31,264 bases of DNA from Bradyrhizobium sp. (GTDB lineage: Bacteria; Pseudomonadota; Alphaproteobacteria; Rhizobiales; Xanthobacteraceae): contig JAQGKC010000338.1 in the NCBI GenBank assembly GCA_028290305.1, positions 1-31,264 of the forward strand, read 5' to 3'. This document shows, piece after piece, positions 16,928 through 25,030 of the stretch. The notes under the pieces are model-generated. The model searched no databases and was not told where the DNA came from. It was given only the letters and a program-made list of their open reading frames with translations. The first letter of the stretch is position 1. Each line of letters starts with the position of its first letter. The position numbers and the translations under genes are program-made.

Positions 16928-17245
16928 ATGGTCTCGCGCTCCAGACTCAAATCCGTGCTCACCGGGCTCGCCCTCTACGCGATGGCGGCAGCGATGGTCG
17001 GCTATTTTGGTGTCAACGCCTATACCGGCAAATATGGGTTGAATGCGCGGCAGGAGCTCGACCAGGAGATCATCGCGCTGACCTCCGAACTGGCGCGGTT
17101 GAAGCGGGAGCGAGCCGAGGGCGAGCAGCGAGTTTCGCTGCTGCGGTCCGACCGGGTCGACCCCGATATGCTCGACGAGCGCGCGCGCTACCAGCTCGAT
17201 TACGTCAATCCGCACGATCTGGTCCGAATGACCAATCCGAACTGA
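16928..17245 (+). CDS. Septum formation initiator family protein (FtsB/DivIC-like)
   Basis: The 105-residue protein is a small bitopic membrane protein. It has a short basic N terminus, one membrane helix (about 12-32) and a periplasmic coiled coil rich in Glu/Leu/Arg (about 41-75), followed by a conserved end with DPDMLDERARYQLDYV. This is the architecture of FtsB/DivIC, which pairs with FtsL and FtsQ to activate septal peptidoglycan synthesis. The position between eno and pdhA matches what I remember from related Alphaproteobacteria. It is transcribed in the direction of pdhA but is separated from it by 151 bp with its own regulatory-looking region. Confidence 0.87.
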   Translation: MVSRSRLKSVLTGLALYAMAAAMVGYFGVNAYTGKYGLNARQELDQEIIALTSELARLKRERAEGEQRVSLLRSDRVDPDMLDERARYQLDYVNPHDLVRMTNPN

Positions 17246-17264
17246 TCTTCTAATTTCAAATATT

Positions 17265-17301
17265 CACGGAATCGATTTCGAAAATTTCGTGCATTGCACT
17301 G
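17265..17301. promoter_or_regulatory. Dyad and GTGCA-T-TGCAC palindrome upstream of pdhA
   Basis: CACGGAAT-N11-ATTTCGTG (17265-17291) is an imperfect inverted repeat with TTTCGAAA at its centre. Overlapping its end is GTGCATTGCAC (17289-17299), with five-base arms. TGCATTGCAC agrees with ten of twelve positions of the TGCRNYGCASMA consensus that I recall for Bradyrhizobium PhaR. Either could be an operator for the pdh operon. The evidence is sequence symmetry only. Confidence 0.35.
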
Positions 17302-17396
17302 CGGCATAGGGAAATTTTCGCTAGCTCACGCAGTCCTTTCATGGCGGTTTGAGTTGGGATAGAGAGGGCCTGCCCGCTCTCTCATCCGGAATTGCC

Positions 17397-18455
17397 ATGG
17401 CCGCACCGAAGAAAAACGTCGCTCAGGAAACAGCCCAAGAAAAAGGCCAAGAACAAGTAAAAGGCCAAGAAAAAGGAAACGGCTCCAGCACCCCCTTAGA
17501 ATTCACCAGGGATCAGGAACTGAGCGCACTGCGCGACATGCTGTTGATTCGGCGGTTCGAGGAAAAGGCCGGCCAGCTCTATGGAATGGGAGCGATCGGC
17601 GGCTTCTGCCATCTCTATATCGGCCAGGAAGCCGTCGTCGTCGGCATGCAGATGGCCTTGAAGAAAGGCGATCAGGTCATAACCGGATACCGTGACCACG
17701 GGCACATGCTGGCCTGCGGAATGGAAGCCAAGGGCGTGATGGCCGAACTGACCGGACGCCACGGCGGCTATTCCAAGGGCAAGGGCGGCTCCATGCACAT
17801 GTTCAGCAAGGAGAAGAATTTCTTCGGCGGCCATGGCATCGTCGGCGCCCAGGTTTCGCTCGGCACCGGGCTCGCATTCGCCAATCGCTATCGCGGTAAC
17901 GATTTCGTCAGTCTGGCTTATTTCGGCGACGGCGCATCGAACCAGGGTCAGGTCTACGAAAGCTTCAACATGGCGGAGCTGTGGAAGCTCCCGGTGATCT
18001 ACATCATCGAGAACAACCGTTACGCGATGGGCACATCGGTGACGCGCTCGTCCGCCCAGACCGATTTTTCCAAGCGCGGCATCTCCTTCAACATTCCGGG
18101 CGAACAGGTCGACGGCATGGACGTCCGCGCGGTGAAGGCCGCGGGTGACAAGGCGGTCGCATGGTGCCGCGCCGGCAAGGGGCCGTACATCCTGGAAATG
18201 CAGACCTACCGCTACCGCGGCCATTCGATGTCGGATCCGGCGAAATATCGCACCCGCGAGGAAGTCGACAAGGTCCGCCACGACCAGGACCCGATCGAGC
18301 AGGTTCGCAACCGGCTGCTGGCGGCAAAGATGAACGAACAGGATTTGAAGGCCATCGACGCCGAGGTGCGCGAGATCGTCAATGCCGCCGCCGATTTCGC
18401 GCAGCATGACCCCGAGCCTGAAGCGTCCGAATTGTGGACCGATGTCTATCGTTAA
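17397..18455 (+). CDS. pdhA: Pyruvate dehydrogenase E1 component, alpha subunit
   Basis: With PdhB this forms the thiamine-diphosphate-dependent E1 that decarboxylates pyruvate and acetylates the lipoyl group. The 352 residues contain RDMLLIRRFEEKAGQLYG, GGFCHLYIGQEA, GHGIVGAQVSLGTGLAFA and the thiamine-diphosphate motif GDGASNQGQVYESFNMA...ENNRYAMG, then the phosphorylation-loop-like YRYRGHSMSDPAKYR. The start MAAPKKN at 17397 is preferred over an in-frame TTG at 17349. The first 35 residues are an unusual Lys/Gln/Glu-rich tail encoded by repeats of AAGGCCAAGAA, probably a disordered linker of variable length. First gene of the pdh cluster; pdhB follows after 69 bp. Confidence 0.96.
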   Translation: MAAPKKNVAQETAQEKGQEQVKGQEKGNGSSTPLEFTRDQELSALRDMLLIRRFEEKAGQLYGMGAIGGFCHLYIGQEAVVVGMQMALKKGDQVITGYRDHGHMLACGMEAKGVMAELTGRHGGYSKGKGGSMHMFSKEKNFFGGHGIVGAQVSLGTGLAFANRYRGNDFVSLAYFGDGASNQGQVYESFNMAELWKLPVIYIIENNRYAMGTSVTRSSAQTDFSKRGISFNIPGEQVDGMDVRAVKAAGDKAVAWCRAGKGPYILEMQTYRYRGHSMSDPAKYRTREEVDKVRHDQDPIEQVRNRLLAAKMNEQDLKAIDAEVREIVNAAADFAQHDPEPEASELWTDVYR

Positions 18456-18524
18456 ACGCGCAAGCGGGTATCCCGCAAAGTGGATAACGCGCAGCTTAAA
18501 AAGAGTGAATTTTCCGGAGCCACT

Positions 18525-19940
18525 ATGCCAATTCAAGTGCTGATGCCCGCGCTGTCGCCGACCATGGAAAAAGGCAACCTTTCAAAGTGGCTGAAAAAGG
18601 AAGGCGAGGCGATCAAGTCAGGCGACGTCATCGCCGAGATCGAGACCGACAAAGCAACCATGGAAGTCGAGGCCACCGATGAGGGCACCCTCGGCAAAAT
18701 CCTGATCCCCGAAGGCACCGAGGACGTTGCGGTCAACACGCCGATCGCGACCATCCTTGCCGACGGCGAGAGCGCCTCCGATCTCGGCAAGGCCAGCGCG
18801 CCGGCGAAACAAGAGAAAGCCGCCGAGTCCGCCCCGCCCGCCGCCGACGCAAAGTCCGAACCGGCGGAAGTAAAATCCACACCGGAAACCAAACCGGCTG
18901 CTCCATCAGCCCCAAAAGCCGCCGTAGAGCCCGATCCCGAGGTGCCAGAAGGCACCGAGATGGTGACCATGACCATCCGCGATGCGTTACGCGACGCGAT
19001 GGCCGAGGAAATGCGGCGCGATCCCGATGTGTTTCTCATGGGCGAAGAGGTCGCAGAATATCAGGGCGCCTACAAAGTCAGTCAGGGACTGCTGCAGGAA
19101 TTCGGCGCCAAGCGCGTCATCGATACGCCGATCACCGAGCACGGTTTTGCCGGCATCGGCGTCGGTGCGGCGATGTCTGGCCTCAAGCCCATCGTCGAGT
19201 TCATGACCTTCAACTTCGCCATGCAGGCGATGGACCAGATCATCAACTCGGCGGCGAAGACGTTGTATATGTCCGGCGGCCAGATGGGTTGCTCGATCGT
19301 GTTCCGCGGACCGAACGGCGCCGCCGCCCGGGTCGCCGCCCAGCACAGCCAGGACTACTCGGCCTGGTACTCGCAAATTCCCGGTCTCAAGGTGGTCTCG
19401 CCGTTTTCGGCCGCTGACTACAAGGGCCTGCTGAAAGCCGCGATCCGCGATCCCAATCCGGTGATCTTCCTCGAAAACGAAATGCTGTATGGCCATTCCG
19501 GCCCGGTGCCGAAACTCGACGATTACGTGATCCCGATCGGCAAAGCGCGGATCGTGCGCTCCGGCGGTCATGTCACTATCGTGTCGTGGTCGAACGGAAT
19601 GTCTTACGCGCTGAAAGCCGCCGAGGAGTTGGCGAAGGAAGGCATCGAAGCCGAAGTGATCGACCTGCGCACGCTGCGCCCGATGGACACCGACACCATC
19701 GTCGCCTCGGTGAAGAAGACCGGCCGCGCCGTCACCGTGGAAGAAGGCTGGCAGCAAAACGGCGTCGGCGCCGAGATCGCCGCGCGCATCATGGAGCACG
19801 CCTTCGATTACCTCGATGCTCCGGTGACGCGGGTGTCGGGCAAGGACGTGCCGATGCCCTATGCGGCGAACCTCGAAAAGCTGGCGTTGCCCTCGGTGGC
19901 CGAGGTGGTCGAGGCCGCCAAAGCCGTCTGTTATCGGTGA
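18525..19940 (+). CDS. pdhB: Pyruvate dehydrogenase E1 component, beta subunit, with N-terminal lipoyl domain
   Basis: The 471-residue protein starts with a complete lipoyl domain (1-78; lipoylated Lys43 in [13 protein letters not shown]). A Pro/Ala-rich linker follows (about 85-143), then the E1-beta transketolase-type domain ([70 protein letters not shown]). A lipoyl domain on E1-beta is a known feature of alphaproteobacterial complexes. The start [12 protein letters not shown] at 18525 follows CCGGAG; an upstream in-frame GTG at 18480 would add 15 residues before the lipoyl domain and is less likely. The DNA for the lipoyl domain is very similar to that of pdhC. Confidence 0.97.
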   Translation: MPIQVLMPALSPTMEKGNLSKWLKKEGEAIKSGDVIAEIETDKATMEVEATDEGTLGKILIPEGTEDVAVNTPIATILADGESASDLGKASAPAKQEKAAESAPPAADAKSEPAEVKSTPETKPAAPSAPKAAVEPDPEVPEGTEMVTMTIRDALRDAMAEEMRRDPDVFLMGEEVAEYQGAYKVSQGLLQEFGAKRVIDTPITEHGFAGIGVGAAMSGLKPIVEFMTFNFAMQAMDQIINSAAKTLYMSGGQMGCSIVFRGPNGAAARVAAQHSQDYSAWYSQIPGLKVVSPFSAADYKGLLKAAIRDPNPVIFLENEMLYGHSGPVPKLDDYVIPIGKARIVRSGGHVTIVSWSNGMSYALKAAEELAKEGIEAEVIDLRTLRPMDTDTIVASVKKTGRAVTVEEGWQQNGVGAEIAARIMEHAFDYLDAPVTRVSGKDVPMPYAANLEKLALPSVAEVVEAAKAVCYR

Positions 19941-19943
19941 ACC

Positions 19944-20249
19944 ATGGCCGGTCCCAAAGAGCAGCCATTGCCTCCAGACGTCATCGGTCGCGATGATGCC
20001 ACCGAAGTGCTGCGCGCGTTCGTCCTCGATGGCGGGCTTTCGATCGCGTTCACGCGTGCCTTCGAGGAGCCGGACATGTGGGGCCTGCTTCTGGTCGACG
20101 TCGCACGCCATGCCGCCCGCGCCTATGCGCGCGAGAGCGCCTACACCGAAGATCAGGCGCTGACGCGCATCATAGACATGTTCGAAGCCGAAATCGCGCG
20201 GCCGACCGACACCGGCAACACCACGCCGCGGTCGCAACAAGGTCACTGA
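19944..20249 (+). CDS. DUF5076 protein
   Basis: A small 101-residue soluble protein lies between pdhB (3 bp upstream) and pdhC (2 bp downstream), so it is translated as part of the operon. Its core reads DDATEVLRAFVLDGGLSIAFTRAF, DMWGLLLVDVARHAARAYA and TEDQALTRIIDMFEAEI, which I recognise as DUF5076, seen in this operon position in related bacteria. There are no catalytic motifs, metal ligands or membrane segments. The tight packing suggests a protein that helps assemble or regulate the pyruvate dehydrogenase complex, but no function is established. Confidence 0.85.
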   Translation: MAGPKEQPLPPDVIGRDDATEVLRAFVLDGGLSIAFTRAFEEPDMWGLLLVDVARHAARAYARESAYTEDQALTRIIDMFEAEIARPTDTGNTTPRSQQGH

Positions 20250-20251
20250 CA

Positions 20252-21625
20252 ATGCCAATCAATATTCTGATGCCTGCGCTGTCGCCCACGATGGAAAAGG
20301 GCAACCTTGCCAAGTGGCTCAAGAAAGAGGGCGACAAGGTCAAGTCCGGCGACGTCATCGCGGAAATCGAGACCGACAAGGCGACCATGGAAGTCGAGGC
20401 GGTCGACGAGGGCACGATCGCGAAGATTGTGGTGCCCGAAGGCACGCAGGACGTCGCGGTCAACGACGTGATCGCGGTGCTGGCCGGCGATGGCGAGGAT
20501 GTGAAGTCGGCAGGGGCAGGAGCCGCGGCTCCTCAGCCGAAGGCTGAGCCCAAAACGGAGGCCAAACCCGAGACGAAGCTTGAGGCCAAAGCGGAGACGC
20601 CGAAGCAGGAGGCGGCTCCAGCTCCCGCCAAGGCGCCCGCGTCAGCTTCAGCGCCGCCGGCTCAGGCCAAGCAGGCCGCTCCGCAAGCCAATGGCCACGA
20701 CCGTACGTTTTCCTCGCCGCTGGCCCGCCGCCTCGCCAAGGAAGCCGGCATCGAGCTTGGGCGCATCAATGGCACCGGTCCGCACGGCCGCATCATCGCG
20801 CGCGATGTCGAGGAAGCGAAATCCGGCAAGGGGCTGAAAGCACCGGCCGCCGCGCCCGCTGGCGCGCCGTCGATCCCACCGTCAATGTCGGACAAGCAGA
20901 TCCTCGCGCTGTTCGAACCGGGCAGCTACGAGGTGATCCCTCACGACGGCATGCGCCGCACCATTGCGCAACGCTTGACCGCATCGGTGCAGACCGTTCC
21001 GCATTTCTACCTGACGATGGACTGCAACATCGGCAAGCTGGTCGAGGCCCGCGAGGAGATCAATGCTGCGGCACCCAAGGACAAAGACGGCAAGCCGGCC
21101 TACAAGCTCTCGGTCAATGATTTCGTTATCAAGGCGCTGGCGATCGCGCTGCAGCGGATCCCCAATGCCAATGTGAGCTGGACCGAAGGCGGCATGCTCA
21201 GGCACAAGCATTCCGACGTCGGCGTCGCCGTAGCGATGCCTGGCGGCCTGATCACGCCGATCATCCGCAAGGCCGAGACCAAGCCGATCTCGGTCATTTC
21301 AGCCGAGATGAAGGATTTTGCCGCACGTGCACGGGCGCGCAAACTCAAGCCCGAGGAATATCAGGGCGGCACCACCGCCGTCTCCAATCTCGGTATGTAC
21401 GGCATCAAGGATTTCACCGCCGTGATCAATCCGCCGCATGCGACGATTCTCGCGGTCGGCACCGGCGAGGAGCGCGCGATCGTGAAGAACGGCAAGATCG
21501 AAGTGGCGCAGATCATGAGCGTCACGCTGTCCTGCGATCACCGCGCGGTTGACGGCGCGCTCGGCGCCGAACTCATAGGCGCGTTCAAGATGCTGATCGA
21601 AAATCCGGTCATGATGGTGGTGTGA
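20252..21625 (+). CDS. pdhC: Dihydrolipoyllysine acetyltransferase (pyruvate dehydrogenase E2)
   Basis: E2 transfers the acetyl group from the lipoyl arm to coenzyme A and forms the core of the complex. The 457 residues comprise one lipoyl domain (1-78, Lys43), a long Ala/Pro/Lys-rich linker (about 90-147), a peripheral-subunit-binding domain (SSPLARRLAKEAGIELGRI...GPHGRIIARDVEEA, about 150-190), a second linker, and the catalytic domain with RRTIAQRLTASVQTVPHFYL and the active-site CDHRAVDGALGAE (His430, Asp434). The ATG follows the DUF5076 stop by two bases. A longer in-frame extension upstream overlaps DUF5076 and is a shadow. Confidence 0.97.
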   Translation: MPINILMPALSPTMEKGNLAKWLKKEGDKVKSGDVIAEIETDKATMEVEAVDEGTIAKIVVPEGTQDVAVNDVIAVLAGDGEDVKSAGAGAAAPQPKAEPKTEAKPETKLEAKAETPKQEAAPAPAKAPASASAPPAQAKQAAPQANGHDRTFSSPLARRLAKEAGIELGRINGTGPHGRIIARDVEEAKSGKGLKAPAAAPAGAPSIPPSMSDKQILALFEPGSYEVIPHDGMRRTIAQRLTASVQTVPHFYLTMDCNIGKLVEAREEINAAAPKDKDGKPAYKLSVNDFVIKALAIALQRIPNANVSWTEGGMLRHKHSDVGVAVAMPGGLITPIIRKAETKPISVISAEMKDFAARARARKLKPEEYQGGTTAVSNLGMYGIKDFTAVINPPHATILAVGTGEERAIVKNGKIEVAQIMSVTLSCDHRAVDGALGAELIGAFKMLIENPVMMVV

Positions 21626-21659
21626 GCCTCCGTTCCCTTCATCGGTAACAAGGGCGATC

Positions 21660-22169
21660 ATGCGGCTTGCGGCGGTTTTCATCCTGGCTTTTGTCGTCTC
21701 GGCCATCGCCGGCATGCTTGCCTTTGTCGCGACATCGTATCTGCCGAATTGGGATGACCCCGCTGGCCACGGACTAGGCGAGGCCTTTCGCGCGCTATTG
21801 ACCGCGGTTTATGTGATCCTCAGTGTGGTGCTCTACGGTTTGGCTTTCTGGCGCAGCAACCGCCAGCGGCACCTGAAGCGCGCGCTCTATATTTTGCTTT
21901 TGGTGCCGTTCCTGATCATGGTGCTCGGCGTCGTCGACAATGGCATCCATCACATGCAATGGCTGCGCGAAGCCGTGGACATGGTGCAGATGTTCATGCC
22001 GCTGTGGAGCATCGCACTGGTGCAATGGCTGATCCTGCATATATATATATCTGTCGCGGCAGACCGTTCCTGCGAAAGCCGCCTCCGTATGAACCTCCAC
22101 ATCAATATTGCGAACCCCAAGATCGACGCGGACGCCGCACGACGATGGCGTGCGCTAACGGGAGCCTGA
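21660..22169 (+). CDS. Hypothetical membrane protein between pdhC and lpdA
   Basis: The 169-residue frame encodes an N-terminal membrane helix (LAAVFILAFVVSAIAGMLAFVA), a loop with YLPNWDDPAGHG, and three more hydrophobic segments (TAVYVILSVVLYGLAFW, ALYILLLVPFLIMVLGVVD, FMPLWSIALVQWLILHIYI). I do not recognise the family. The gene begins 34 bp after pdhC and ends one base before the lpdA ATG. After the last helix the frame crosses an (AT)6 tract, and the tail (about residue 131 on) looks unlike a real protein. A shifted frame gives a short tail ending RQTVPAKAASV and a stop near 22086, so the true C terminus may be shorter. Confidence 0.65.
   Translation: MRLAAVFILAFVVSAIAGMLAFVATSYLPNWDDPAGHGLGEAFRALLTAVYVILSVVLYGLAFWRSNRQRHLKRALYILLLVPFLIMVLGVVDNGIHHMQWLREAVDMVQMFMPLWSIALVQWLILHIYISVAADRSCESRLRMNLHINIANPKIDADAARRWRALTGA
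22039..22050 (+). repeat. (AT)6 dinucleotide tract inside a coding region
   Basis: Six AT units follow the codons for WLIL in the membrane-protein gene. Such a run is unusual in this GC-rich sequence and prone to slippage. Adding one unit or removing two would put the downstream sequence in a frame that stops after a plausible short basic tail. Confidence 0.85.
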
Positions 22170-22170
22170 T

Positions 22171-23592
22171 ATGGCCGACACATCCTTCGACATCATCATC
22201 ATCGGCTCCGGCCCCGGCGGCTATGTCACCGCGATCCGCGCCGCTCAGCTCGGCTACAAGACCGCGATCGTCGAGAAATCCTACCTCGGCGGCATCTGCC
22301 TGAACTGGGGCTGTATCCCGACCAAAGCGCTGCTGCGTTCGGCGGAAATCTATCACTACATGCAGAATGCCAAGGATTATGGGCTGTCGGCCGACAATGT
22401 CGGTTTCGACGCCGCCGCCGTGGTCAAGCGTTCGCGTGGCGTCTCCAAACGCCTCAACGACGGCGTCGGCTTTCTGATGAAGAAGAACAAGGTCACGGTG
22501 ATCTGGGGCGAGGCGGTGATCGACGCGCCCGGCAAGATCACGGTCAAGAAATCCGCTGTCGAGGCGCCGAAGGGCGCGCTGGGCGAGGGCGCCTATCAGG
22601 CCAAGCACATCATCCTCGCGACCGGTGCGCGGCCGCGCGTGCTGCCGGGGCTCGAGCCCGACAAGAAACTGGTCTGGACCTATATCGAGGCGATGGTGCC
22701 GGAGAAGATGCCGAAGTCGCTGTTGGTGGTCGGCTCCGGCGCGATCGGCATCGAGTTCGCGTCGTTCTTCCACACCATGGGCTCTGACGTGACCGTGGTT
22801 GAGGTGCTGCCGCAGATCCTTCCCGTCGAGGACGCCGAGATCGCAGGCCTGGCGCGCAAGCGGTTCGAGAAGCAGGGCATCAAGATTCTCACCAACACCA
22901 AGGTGACAAAACTTGAGAAAAAGAACGACAGCGTGGTCGCCACCATCGACGACGGCAAGGGCAAGCCGCAAACCGTCGAATTCGACCGGGTGATTTCGGC
23001 CGTCGGCGTGGTCGGCAATATCGAAAACCTGGGACTAGAGAAGCTCGGCGTCAAGACCGACCGCGGCTGTGTCGTGATCGACGGCTACGGCAAGACCAAT
23101 GTCCCCGGCATCTACGCCATAGGCGACGTCGCGGGCCCGCCGATGCTTGCGCACAAGGCCGAACATGAGGGCGTGGTGTGCGTCGAAGCCATCAAGGGCC
23201 TGCATCCGCACCCGATGGACAAGAACCTCATTCCCGGCTGCACCTATTGCAATCCGCAAGTCGCATCCGTCGGTCTTACCGAGGCCAGGGCCAAAGAGGG
23301 CGGCCGTGAAATCCGCGTCGGCCGCTTCCCGTTTGTCGGCAACGGCAAGGCGATCGCGCTCGGCGAGGATCAGGGACTGGTGAAGGTGATCTTCGACAAG
23401 AAAACCGGCCAGTTGCTGGGCGCCCACATGATCGGCGCCGAGGTCACCGAACTGATTCAGGGTTACGTGGTTGCCATGAACCTGGAGACCACGGAAGAAG
23501 AGCTGATGCACACCGTGTTCCCGCATCCGACGCTGTCCGAAATGATGAAGGAATCGGTGCTGGATGCCTATGGCCGCGTGCTGAACATATAG
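22171..23592 (+). CDS. lpdA: Dihydrolipoyl dehydrogenase (E3)
   Basis: E3 reoxidises the reduced lipoyl groups of the complex, passing electrons through a disulfide and FAD to NAD+. The 473 residues carry the FAD motif IIIIGSGPGGYVTA (8-21), the redox pair GGICLNWGC (Cys43, Cys48), the NAD motif LLVVGSGAIGIEFASFF, the FAD-binding GIYAIGDVAGPPMLAHKA, and the C-terminal HPTLSE (about His452-Glu457) of the active-site base. It is the last gene of the pdh cluster and is followed directly by a terminator-like hairpin. As part of this operon it is assigned to the pyruvate complex, though E3 can serve other complexes too. Confidence 0.97.
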   Translation: MADTSFDIIIIGSGPGGYVTAIRAAQLGYKTAIVEKSYLGGICLNWGCIPTKALLRSAEIYHYMQNAKDYGLSADNVGFDAAAVVKRSRGVSKRLNDGVGFLMKKNKVTVIWGEAVIDAPGKITVKKSAVEAPKGALGEGAYQAKHIILATGARPRVLPGLEPDKKLVWTYIEAMVPEKMPKSLLVVGSGAIGIEFASFFHTMGSDVTVVEVLPQILPVEDAEIAGLARKRFEKQGIKILTNTKVTKLEKKNDSVVATIDDGKGKPQTVEFDRVISAVGVVGNIENLGLEKLGVKTDRGCVVIDGYGKTNVPGIYAIGDVAGPPMLAHKAEHEGVVCVEAIKGLHPHPMDKNLIPGCTYCNPQVASVGLTEARAKEGGREIRVGRFPFVGNGKAIALGEDQGLVKVIFDKKTGQLLGAHMIGAEVTELIQGYVVAMNLETTEEELMHTVFPHPTLSEMMKESVLDAYGRVLNI

Positions 23593-23620
23593 GGCATGAT
23601 CCCGGATAGGATCATGCCCC
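23592..23620 (+). terminator. Hairpin at the end of the pdh operon
   Basis: GGGCATGATCC, loop CGGATA, GGATCATGCCC: an 11-base perfect stem that begins in the lpdA stop codon. It is followed by CAATAAC rather than a T run, so it may be a Rho-assisted end or an mRNA-stabilising hairpin. The GGGCATGATCC/GGATCATGCCC stem resembles interspersed hairpins common in Rhizobiales intergenic regions. Confidence 0.65.
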
Positions 23621-23685
23621 AATAACAAAGTAAGCGACGAGTCTGACGCAACGCAGTTGGACCGGACTCTGGCGAAAGGGAAAAC

Positions 23686-23730
23686 GCACCTGTGAAAGCC
23701 GCACCTGTGAAAGCCGCACCTGTGAAAGCC
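23686..23730 (+). repeat. Three perfect 15-bp tandem units at a gene start
   Basis: GCACCTGTGAAAGCC is repeated three times without mismatch. Each unit contains an in-frame GTG, so the downstream gene has three equivalent start codons (23692, 23707, 23722) and a repeated VKAAP N terminus. Confidence 0.92.
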
Positions 23731-24963
23731 AATGACAATCTGACGATCGAACGCCCGACGTTTGTGACCCATCTCGAATGCGCGATGGAAGGCGATCACT
23801 ATCCCGCCGACCAGATCCATAATCTCTCGAAAGCAGGCAAGCCGCTGTTGGTGCGCTATGACCTTGCCGGCGTGAAGAAAGCGCTGACCAAGGACGCGCT
23901 GGCGCAGCGGCCCGCGGATCTCTGGCGCTACCGCGAGATGTTGCCGGTACGCAAAGTCAGCGACATCGTCAGCCTCGGCGAAATTGCGACGCCGCTGATT
24001 CGGTTGCCGCGACTGGCCGGAAAAATCGGCGGCGGCGAGATCATCGTCAAGGATGAAAGCCGGTTGCCGACTGGTTCGTTCAAGGCGCGCGGCCTCGTGA
24101 TGGCGGTGTCGATGGGCAAGGCGCTTGGCATCAAGCACATGGCGATGCCGACCAATGGCAATGCGGGCGCGGCGCTCGCAGCCTATGCCACCAGTTGCGG
24201 CATCAAGACCACGATTTTCTGTCCTGCCGATACGCCCGAGGTGAATGTCAGCGAGATCGAGCTGCAGGGCGCGACTGTCTATCGCGTCAACGGACTGATC
24301 GACGATTGCGGCAAGATCGTCGGCGAGGGCAAGGCGAAGGCCGGCTGGTTCGATACCTCGACGCTGAAGGAGCCCTACCGCATCGAGGGCAAGAAGACGA
24401 TGGGGCTCGAGCTTGCCGAACAGCTCGGCTGGGACGTGCCGGACGTGATCTTCTATCCGACCGGCGGCGGCACCGGCTTGATCGGGATGTGGAAGGCGTT
24501 CGCCGAACTCGAAGCCATCGGTTTCATCGGCAGCAAGCGGCCGCGGATGGTGGCAGTGCAGGCGTCAGGTTGCGCGCCGATGGTGCGCGCCTTCGAGAAC
24601 GGCACCGAGCACGCGCCGCGCTGGGAAGATGCCCACACCATCGCGTCCGGCATCCGGGTGCCGCAGGCGATCGGAGATTTTTTGATCCTGCGCGCGGTGC
24701 GGGAGAGCAAAGGCTTTGCCATTGCGGTGACGGATGAGAAAATTTCTGCTGCGCTGAACGAAGTCGCGCGTGAAGAAGGCTTGTTGCTGTGTCCAGAGGG
24801 CGCGGCGACCTACGCCGCCTACAAACAGAGTCTTGCCGACGGGCGTGTGACGAAAAACGATCGCGTGATGCTGTTCAATTGCGCGACGGGGCTTAAATAT
24901 CCGCTGCCGCCGGTGACGCGCACGCTCGATCGCCACCAGCCGATCGACTACGCAAAACTATAA
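23692..24963 (+). CDS. Threonine-synthase-like PLP-dependent enzyme
   Basis: The product is up to 423 residues, a fold-type II pyridoxal-phosphate enzyme. It shows GEIATPLIRLPRL, the PLP-lysine segment ESRLPTGSFKARG, TNGNAGAALAAYA that binds the substrate carboxylate, and the phosphate-binding PTGGGTGLIGMWKA, ending with NCATGLKYPLPP. The nearest match by pattern is threonine synthase (O-phosphohomoserine to threonine), but threonine dehydratase or diaminopropionate lyase relatives share these motifs. The start is ambiguous: three GTG codons lie in the 15-bp repeats. AAGGG upstream favours the first, whereas conservation seems to begin after LTIERPTF. It is separated from lpdA by a hairpin and is probably its own unit. 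Confidence 0.83.
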   Translation: MKAAPVKAAPVKANDNLTIERPTFVTHLECAMEGDHYPADQIHNLSKAGKPLLVRYDLAGVKKALTKDALAQRPADLWRYREMLPVRKVSDIVSLGEIATPLIRLPRLAGKIGGGEIIVKDESRLPTGSFKARGLVMAVSMGKALGIKHMAMPTNGNAGAALAAYATSCGIKTTIFCPADTPEVNVSEIELQGATVYRVNGLIDDCGKIVGEGKAKAGWFDTSTLKEPYRIEGKKTMGLELAEQLGWDVPDVIFYPTGGGTGLIGMWKAFAELEAIGFIGSKRPRMVAVQASGCAPMVRAFENGTEHAPRWEDAHTIASGIRVPQAIGDFLILRAVRESKGFAIAVTDEKISAALNEVAREEGLLLCPEGAATYAAYKQSLADGRVTKNDRVMLFNCATGLKYPLPPVTRTLDRHQPIDYAKL

Positions 24964-25030
24964 CCGACGCGAACCAACGCGTTGGACACTGCGGCTGCGC
25001 GAGGCAGAACGGCCGCGAGGGAGGGGTGCA

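Noticed and set aside
18987..20258. Long minus-strand open frame (423 codons) opposite pdhB and DUF5076
   Set aside because: Shadow of two well-supported genes. His/Arg-rich translation with no conserved motif.
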